From Halonatronomonas sp051745425 (GTDB lineage Bacteria; Bacillota; Halanaerobiia; Halanaerobiales; Halarsenatibacteraceae): 19,117 bases of DNA. A program made the translations under genes and the position numbers. The notes below the pieces were generated by a model. The model made no database searches. It was not told where the DNA came from and worked only from the letters and a program-made list of their open reading frames with translations. Each line of letters begins with the position of its first letter. Position 1 is the first letter of the stretch. Location of the stretch: positions 1 through 19,117 of the forward strand of contig JBNJEB010000021.1 of the NCBI GenBank assembly GCA_051745425.1, given 5' to 3'. Below are positions 14,248-19,117 of this stretch, in pieces.

Positions 14248-16158
14248 TTAAATATCTAATTCTCCAACCTCTTCAGCATTATTAAAGATAAATTCTTTTC
14301 TTAAAGATGTGTCTTTGCCCATTAAACGGGTAAAGATATCATCTGCCTTTAAAGTATCCTCAATTTCAATTTTCATTAATTTCCGGTTAGCTGGATCCAT
14401 TGTTGTCCTCCATAACTGATCTGGATTCATCTCACCTAGACCCTTATACTGCTGCAAAGAAAAGTTTTTGTTATTATAAGACTTTTTAAAGTCATCTAAT
14501 TCTTTTTCACTGTAAAGATATTTTTCTTTTTTGCCAATTTTCACCCTGTATAGGGGAGGTTTGGCTAAATATATATGACCTTTTTTTATGATTTCTTCCA
14601 TATACCTATAAAACAAGGTCAAGATTAAAGTTCCAATATGGGCACCATCAACATCTGCATCAGTCATAATAATGATTTTATGGTATCTGAGTTTATCTAA
14701 ATTAAAATCTTCACCGATGCCTGTACCCAGGGCTGAGATTATTGAAATAATTTCATCATTATTTAAAACTTTATCAATTCTTGCCCTCTCAACATTTAGT
14801 ATTTTACCTTTTAAAGGCAGGATAGCCTGGAAATCTCGATTTCTTCCCTGTTTTGCCGAACCCCCGGCAGAATCACCCTCAACTAAAAATATTTCAGTTT
14901 TTTCAGGCTTTCTACTTGAGCAGTCAGCAAGTTTGACTGGCAGATTCTTTCTGACCATGGAATTTTTCTTCCGGCTTAACTCTCTGGCTTTCTTTGAGGC
15001 CTGCCTTGCTCTAATTGCTGCTAATGCTTTGTTCACAATTGCCTTGCCAATCTCATCATTATGATTTAAAAATCTTGTTAAGTAATCATAATAGACTGAA
15101 TCAATTTTACTTTTAATCCCACTATTGCCTAATTTATTTTTGGTCTGCCCTTCAAACTGAGGTTCAGGCAGTCTTACACTTACAATAGCAGTAAGACCTT
15201 CTCTTAAATCGCTCCCGGTTAAAGATGGGTCAGTCTTATTTAAAATATTATTTTTTTCTGCAAAAACATTAATTGCTCTGGTCAGGGCAGTTTTAAAACC
15301 TGTTACATGATAACCGCCTTCATCTGTTTTAATATTATTGGCGTAACTATAAATTCTTTCATTAAAATTTTCGTTATACTGAAAGGCAATTTCAACCTGA
15401 TAATTTTTATTCTGATGCTCAAAATAAACTATCTTTTCATGCAAACAAGTATGGTGCTGATTTAAATGTTCAATAAATTCTTCAATTCCACCTTCATAGG
15501 AATAAACCACTTTCTTATTATCATTATTACGCTTATCCTTTAATGACAGTGTAAGACCTTTATTTAAAAAAGCAGATTCCTGCAAGCGGCTTGCTAAAGT
15601 ATCAAAATTATAACTCAGAGTTGTAAAAATACTTGAATCAGGCATAAAGGTGATTTCGGTACCAGTTTTATCACAGCTACCAACTTTATTAATTGGAGAA
15701 GCCTTCTTCCCCTGTTTATATCTCTGAATATATTCATTACCCTGCCAGCAGGTTTTAATTTCAAGCCATTCAGAAAGCGCATTCACCACAGATACCCCAA
15801 CCCCATGGAGACCACCAGAGAATGAATAACTCTGATTATTAAACTTACCACCTGCATGGAGAGTTGTCATAATAATCTCTAAAGCCGGCAGCCCATTGGA
15901 ATGATGCTTATCAACAGGAATACCTCTCCCTTCATCTTCAACTGTTATACTCCCATCTTTATTTATAAAGACATTAATTACATCTCCATAGCCAGCCAGG
16001 AATTCATCGATACTATTATCAACAACTTCCCAGACTAAATGATGCAAGCCCTTCGTTCCTGTACTTCCAATATACATTCCTGGTCTTTTACGAACTGCAT
16101 CCAGACCTTCTAATACTTCTATATTTTTTGCAGTATAATTTGGCGATTGTCCTGACAT
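14248..16158 (-). CDS. Type IIA DNA topoisomerase subunit B (GyrB/ParE family)
   Basis: ATPase/Toprim subunit of a type II topoisomerase that passes one duplex through another. The 636-residue product has a GHKL ATPase domain with EVLEGLDAVRKRPGMYIGST (14-33), Asn48 in VDNSIDE, EGRGIP (76-81) and GGLHGVG (115-121). The transducer contains QFEGQTKNKLGNS (334-346). The Toprim domain has EGDSAGG with Glu427 and DADVDG with Asp500, 502 and 504; the C-terminus has QYKGLGEMNPDQLW. Length equals Gram-positive GyrB or ParE. Signatures are mixed: the Toprim part (GKILNVERARIDK, LGTGIGEDFN) is GyrB-like, while LSEWL and NFDTLASRLQESAFLNKGL look ParE-like, so no symbol is assigned. Start ATG has GGTGG upstream. 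The partner A subunit is divergent across 143 bases. Confidence 0.93.
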   Translation of the reverse strand: MSGQSPNYTAKNIEVLEGLDAVRKRPGMYIGSTGTKGLHHLVWEVVDNSIDEFLAGYGDVINVFINKDGSITVEDEGRGIPVDKHHSNGLPALEIIMTTLHAGGKFNNQSYSFSGGLHGVGVSVVNALSEWLEIKTCWQGNEYIQRYKQGKKASPINKVGSCDKTGTEITFMPDSSIFTTLSYNFDTLASRLQESAFLNKGLTLSLKDKRNNDNKKVVYSYEGGIEEFIEHLNQHHTCLHEKIVYFEHQNKNYQVEIAFQYNENFNERIYSYANNIKTDEGGYHVTGFKTALTRAINVFAEKNNILNKTDPSLTGSDLREGLTAIVSVRLPEPQFEGQTKNKLGNSGIKSKIDSVYYDYLTRFLNHNDEIGKAIVNKALAAIRARQASKKARELSRKKNSMVRKNLPVKLADCSSRKPEKTEIFLVEGDSAGGSAKQGRNRDFQAILPLKGKILNVERARIDKVLNNDEIISIISALGTGIGEDFNLDKLRYHKIIIMTDADVDGAHIGTLILTLFYRYMEEIIKKGHIYLAKPPLYRVKIGKKEKYLYSEKELDDFKKSYNNKNFSLQQYKGLGEMNPDQLWRTTMDPANRKLMKIEIEDTLKADDIFTRLMGKDTSLRKEFIFNNAEEVGELDI

Positions 16159-16195
16159 ATATCCACCGTTCCTTTCTTAAATCATTACAAACTAT

Positions 16196-16204
16196 ATTAT
16201 AACA
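16196..16204 (-). promoter_or_regulatory. Promoter of the topoisomerase B gene, extended -10
   Basis: TGTTATAAT on the minus strand is an exact extended -10. TTGGTC 18 bases further upstream (16225-16220) is a weak -35, and it overlaps the -35 of the divergent promoter. Confidence 0.7.
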
Positions 16205-16217
16205 AAAATACATGAGT

Positions 16218-16245
16218 TTGACCAATCTTGCAAAAAGGCTATAAT
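16218..16245 (+). promoter_or_regulatory. Promoter 1 of the topoisomerase A gene
   Basis: TTGACC (16218-16223), a 16-base spacer and a perfect TATAAT (16240-16245), about 57 bases before the start codon. Confidence 0.75.
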
Positions 16246-16257
16246 TTAGTATATAAT
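16228..16257 (+). promoter_or_regulatory. Promoter 2 of the topoisomerase A gene, overlapping promoter 1
   Basis: TTGCAA (16228-16233), an 18-base spacer and a second perfect TATAAT (16252-16257), 12 bases downstream of the first -10. Confidence 0.55.
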
Positions 16258-16301
16258 AAATCTTGTAGATAAAAAGTATAGAATACAAAGGAGTTTATAA
16301 A

Positions 16302-18662
16302 ATGACAGATGAAATAATTCCAATTTCCATAGAAGAGAAAATGAAAGAATCATACTTAAATTACTCTTTAAGTGTCATAGTAGGCAGAGCCCTGCCTGAC
16401 GTAAGAGACGGCCTAAAACCGGTCCACAGACGCTTATTATACGGTGCCTACGAATTAGGCCTTGTCTCAGATAAACCCCATAAAAAATCTGCCAGAATTA
16501 TCGGTGAAGTTCTGGGTAAATTCCACCCCCATGGCGATAATGCTTTATATAATGCTATGGTACGAATGGCCCAGGATTTCAACCAGAGATATCCACTAAT
16601 AGATGGCCATGGCAATTACGGCTCTATTGATGGGGACAGTGCTGCAGCCATGCGTTATACAGAGGCAAGACTTAGTTCATTGAGCATAGAATTATTAAAA
16701 GACTTGAAATTCGATACAGTAGATTATAAAGATAACTTTGATAATACCTTAAAAGAGCCTAAGGTCTTGCCTGCTGCCTTCCCTCAGCTTCTGGTAAATG
16801 GCTCCAGTGGGATTGCAGTTGGAATGAGTACTGACATACCTCCCCATAACCTGGGAGAAATTATCGATGCAACAATCGCTTTAATTAATAATAGAGATTT
16901 AAATATTCAGGATTTAATGGAGTACATACCTGGCCCGGATTTCCCAACCGGCGGTCAGATCATCGGCGAAAATAATATTAAAGAAGCATATAAAAATGGC
17001 AATAGCAGTCTAAAGGTTAGAGGTAAAATCATTAAAGAATCAAACAAATTAATTATTGCTGAAATTCCCTATCAGATTAATAAAACTAAATTAATCAGTG
17101 AAATAACAGATCAGATTGAAAAAGAAAATTTAAAAAATATAACTGATATTAGAGATGAATCTGACCAGCATGGAATTAGAATTGTCTTGAATATTAAAAC
17201 CGGTTCAGACTATAGTATTATTAAAAATAGATTATATAAGTATACTTCATTAATGACTAATATCCGGGTTAATATGCTTGCCCTTTTAGAAAATAAACCA
17301 ATAATTATGAACTTAAAAGATATTTTAGTTCATTTCATTAAATTCAGACGAAAAACAGTTAAAACAAGGATTCAAAATTTATTAGAAAAAGATAATGAAA
17401 AATTAGCAATTATGGAAGGTCTAATAATTGCTTTAGATTTCTTAGATAAAGTAATCTATATAATTAGAGGCTCAAAATCAAAATCTGAAGCTATAGAAAG
17501 ATTGGCAAGTGAATTAGAAATTTCAGAAAAACAGGCCAATGCAATTATGGAAATGCAACTACAGAGACTGGTTAGAATTCAACAACAGGAACTCAAAAAT
17601 GAACATGAGCAGATAAAAAATCAGATTCAAAACTATAAGGAAATATTAAACAATACCCAGAAATTAGATAATGTCATTATCAATGAACTAAAAGAAATTA
17701 AATCCAAACATAATGATAAAAGAAGAACACAAATAATTAAAGATGAAAATAAAGCTACAATTGAAAAAGAAGATTTAATAAAAGAAAAAGAATATATTAT
17801 TTCATTATCTGCTAAAAACTTAATTAAAAAATCTTTAAGCAGGGAGAATATTAGAACTGCAAAGGATGATTATATTATTGATATTTTCAACTTAAAAAGC
17901 TTTGATGATCTATTGTTTTTCACAAAGGAAGGCCAGGTTTATAGACTTCCTGTTCATGATATTCCTGAACATCATGGTTTATCCACTGGTGACCCTTTAG
18001 AAAATTACTTTAGCTTACCTCCAAATGAAAATCTGGTTAAAATATTACCTTTAAATAATAAAATTAAAGAAAATAATATCATTATACTAACTTCAGAGGG
18101 TAAGATTAAAGCAACTAAAGGAAAAGAATATATTAGCAATGTCTCTAAAATTAAAGCAATTAAATTAGAAACTGATGATACAGTTAAAGAGGTTTTTCCT
18201 GGAGATTTAAGTGAAGATATTTTAATTGGAATAAATACTGGAAAGTTTATTAGATTTAACGGTAGTGAAATTTCAAGCACTGGCAGAAATACTAAAGGTT
18301 ATAATGCAGTAAAATTTGCACAAAAAGAAAATATAATTTTTGCTGATATTATAAAAAATGAATCTGAGCTATTAATGTTTGGCGAAGATAAACGTATAGC
18401 CAGAGCAGGTTTAGAATCCATAAAAAGCCAGAAGCGATATGGTAAAGGCAATCAAATCATGCATAAAAAATATAATATTATATCTGCAATTATCTGTCAG
18501 GAAAATAGCCGAATTTACGTTCAGGATAATGAAGGCAAAAGTGATATATTAGAAACAAATGAACTCTCCAGATTTACAAAAATGCCAGTTAACAGAACTG
18601 AAGAATGGCCAATCAATTTAAATAGTAATATATCTCAAATCCACAAGATAGTAACTATATAA
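16302..18662 (+). CDS. Type IIA DNA topoisomerase subunit A (GyrA/ParC family) without a canonical GyrA box
   Basis: DNA breakage-reunion subunit, partner of the B subunit at 14248-16158. The 786-residue product has GRALPDVRDGLKPVHRR (28-44), KKSARIIGEVLG (61-72) and catalytic Tyr119 in AAMRYTEARLS. VNGSSGIAVGMSTDIPPHNLGE (165-186) and a charged coiled-coil stretch (about 425-475) follow, then a beta-pinwheel C-terminal domain (about 495-786). The breakage domain looks GyrA-like. Where a GyrA box (QRRGGKG type) belongs, near residues 514-523, the sequence is RENIRTAKDD. A related QKRYGKG appears only in the last blades (710-716). Blades with PVHDIPE recall ParC, so topoisomerase IV activity is plausible. 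Asn80 and Asn84 replace the usual Ser/Asp quinolone positions. AAAGGAG lies eight bases before the ATG. The 3' half is visibly more A-rich than the conserved 5' third. Confidence 0.92.
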   Translation: MTDEIIPISIEEKMKESYLNYSLSVIVGRALPDVRDGLKPVHRRLLYGAYELGLVSDKPHKKSARIIGEVLGKFHPHGDNALYNAMVRMAQDFNQRYPLIDGHGNYGSIDGDSAAAMRYTEARLSSLSIELLKDLKFDTVDYKDNFDNTLKEPKVLPAAFPQLLVNGSSGIAVGMSTDIPPHNLGEIIDATIALINNRDLNIQDLMEYIPGPDFPTGGQIIGENNIKEAYKNGNSSLKVRGKIIKESNKLIIAEIPYQINKTKLISEITDQIEKENLKNITDIRDESDQHGIRIVLNIKTGSDYSIIKNRLYKYTSLMTNIRVNMLALLENKPIIMNLKDILVHFIKFRRKTVKTRIQNLLEKDNEKLAIMEGLIIALDFLDKVIYIIRGSKSKSEAIERLASELEISEKQANAIMEMQLQRLVRIQQQELKNEHEQIKNQIQNYKEILNNTQKLDNVIINELKEIKSKHNDKRRTQIIKDENKATIEKEDLIKEKEYIISLSAKNLIKKSLSRENIRTAKDDYIIDIFNLKSFDDLLFFTKEGQVYRLPVHDIPEHHGLSTGDPLENYFSLPPNENLVKILPLNNKIKENNIIILTSEGKIKATKGKEYISNVSKIKAIKLETDDTVKEVFPGDLSEDILIGINTGKFIRFNGSEISSTGRNTKGYNAVKFAQKENIIFADIIKNESELLMFGEDKRIARAGLESIKSQKRYGKGNQIMHKKYNIISAIICQENSRIYVQDNEGKSDILETNELSRFTKMPVNRTEEWPINLNSNISQIHKIVTI

Positions 18663-18679
18663 ATAACCTAAGTTACAAA

Positions 18680-18706
18680 AACCCCATCTCAGTTTGAGAT
18701 GGGGTT
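18680..18706. terminator. Bidirectional rho-independent terminator
   Basis: A 12-bp perfect stem (18680-18691 with 18695-18706) around a GTT loop. On the minus strand the stem ends in GGGG followed by five T residues, ideal for the converging hydrolase gene. On the plus strand the following TTCTTA is a weaker T-run for the topoisomerase A gene, which ends 17 bases upstream. Confidence 0.9.
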
Positions 18707-18716
18707 CTTACTATAA

Positions 18717-19117
18717 TTATTTAGCAAAAACATGATTTCCGATTTCAGCAGTTTTCTCTCTGCTACTTAACCAGAATAAAGTTCTTGCTTTTAATGGATT
18801 ATAAAAATAATAAGCTCCATTACTGGGGTCTTCTCCCTCCAAAGCTTTTAAAGCTGCCTTAGAGGATTTCTCAGTAGGTTGCATCTCATAATAACCATCG
18901 TCAATTGCAATAAATTGACCTTCCTGAAAAATCACTTCTTCTATACTATCTGGAAAGTCATCACTTAAAACTCTATTTATAACAACTGCCCCTACTGCAA
19001 TCTGGCCCTCCAGAGGTTCTCCCCTTGCTTCACCACTGATAATCCTGATCAACATTTCTAATTCATCTTCAGTAATATTAATAAGCTTTTCCTGATTATC
19101 TATTCCATCTTCAAAGA
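18717..19117 (-). CDS. SleB-type cell wall hydrolase (Hydrolase_2 family), 5' end beyond the window
   Basis: Probable peptidoglycan lytic enzyme of the family that includes the spore cortex-lytic enzymes SleB and CwlJ. The visible 132 residues are the C-terminal catalytic domain. The frame is open to the window edge: upstream of the internal ATG at 19055 it reads ITEDELE, which joins directly onto MLIRIISGEARGE, a typical family start of domain. So the gene continues beyond 19117, and 19055 is not the true start. The Glu in SGEARGE matches the catalytic glutamate of the family. GQIAVGAVVINRVLSDDFPDSIEEVIFQ and the aromatic YYFYNP near the end are also typical (shown here as short blocks). It converges on the topoisomerase A gene and ends at the shared terminator. 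Whether it acts in germination, growth or remodelling cannot be told without its N-terminus. Confidence 0.88.
   Translation of the reverse strand, partial: FEDGIDNQEKLINITEDELEMLIRIISGEARGEPLEGQIAVGAVVINRVLSDDFPDSIEEVIFQEGQFIAIDDGYYEMQPTEKSSKAALKALEGEDPSNGAYYFYNPLKARTLFWLSSREKTAEIGNHVFAK

Noticed and set aside
16088..16288. Minus-strand 66-codon open frame upstream of the topoisomerase B gene
   Set aside because: It crosses the divergent promoter region, overlaps the N-terminus of the B gene in another frame, and has no family resemblance.
19053..19055. ATG at 19055 as the true start of the SleB-like gene
   Set aside because: The frame is open upstream to the window edge and encodes the expected family residues just before the catalytic motif, with no ribosome site in front of this ATG.

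Overview
The window is an AT-rich stretch of bacterial chromosome, about one third G+C by eye. It comes from a low-GC, Gram-positive-lineage bacterium. Supporting signs are strong AGGAGG-type ribosome sites, tightly packed genes, a division transpeptidase with C-terminal PASTA domains, a MurE with the DNPR motif of meso-diaminopimelate-adding enzymes, and a SleB-family wall hydrolase. A Halanaerobiales or related clostridial Bacillota member is my best guess; that is inference, not a database result.

Region 1 (1-11652, minus strand) is a nearly complete dcw (division and cell wall) operon. In transcription order it reads mraZ, rsmH, ftsL, ftsI/spoVD-type transpeptidase, murE, murF, mraY, murD, ftsW, murG, and the first 206 bases of murC. 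Gaps are a few to about 30 bases, and murE/murF overlap by one base. The genes supply the regulator MraZ, the cytoplasmic and membrane steps from UDP-MurNAc-dipeptide to lipid II (MurE, MurF, MraY, MurG, with MurD and MurC acting earlier), and the septal polymerase/cross-linking machinery (FtsW, FtsI, FtsL).

Region 2 (11653-12125) is a 473-base non-coding stretch upstream of mraZ. It holds a 10-bp-periodic GTGGT array that looks like an MraZ operator, a strong minus-strand terminator, a second GTGG/TGGG-rich array built partly of 11-bp tandem repeats, and an all-A/T hairpin. It is the most interesting non-coding part of the window.

Region 3 (12126-14240, minus strand) is a two-gene operon, trpS-ddl, with a TAATG start/stop overlap and its own extended -10 promoter. 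The TrpRS carries a four-cysteine motif like that of [4Fe-4S]-containing TrpRS. Ddl makes the D-Ala-D-Ala used by MurF.

Region 4 (14248-18706) is a divergent pair of type IIA topoisomerase subunits, B on the minus strand and A on the plus strand. They share a 143-base intergenic region with back-to-back promoters. The A subunit lacks a canonical GyrA box, and Asn occupies both main quinolone-resistance positions. Gyrase versus topoisomerase IV is not settled by motifs, so no gyr/par symbol is given. A bidirectional terminator separates the A gene from a convergent, truncated SleB-like wall hydrolase gene that runs off the right edge.

I see no phage, transposon, CRISPR, tRNA or rRNA, and no wholly new multi-gene system. 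The novelty candidates are regulatory DNA and residue-level features.
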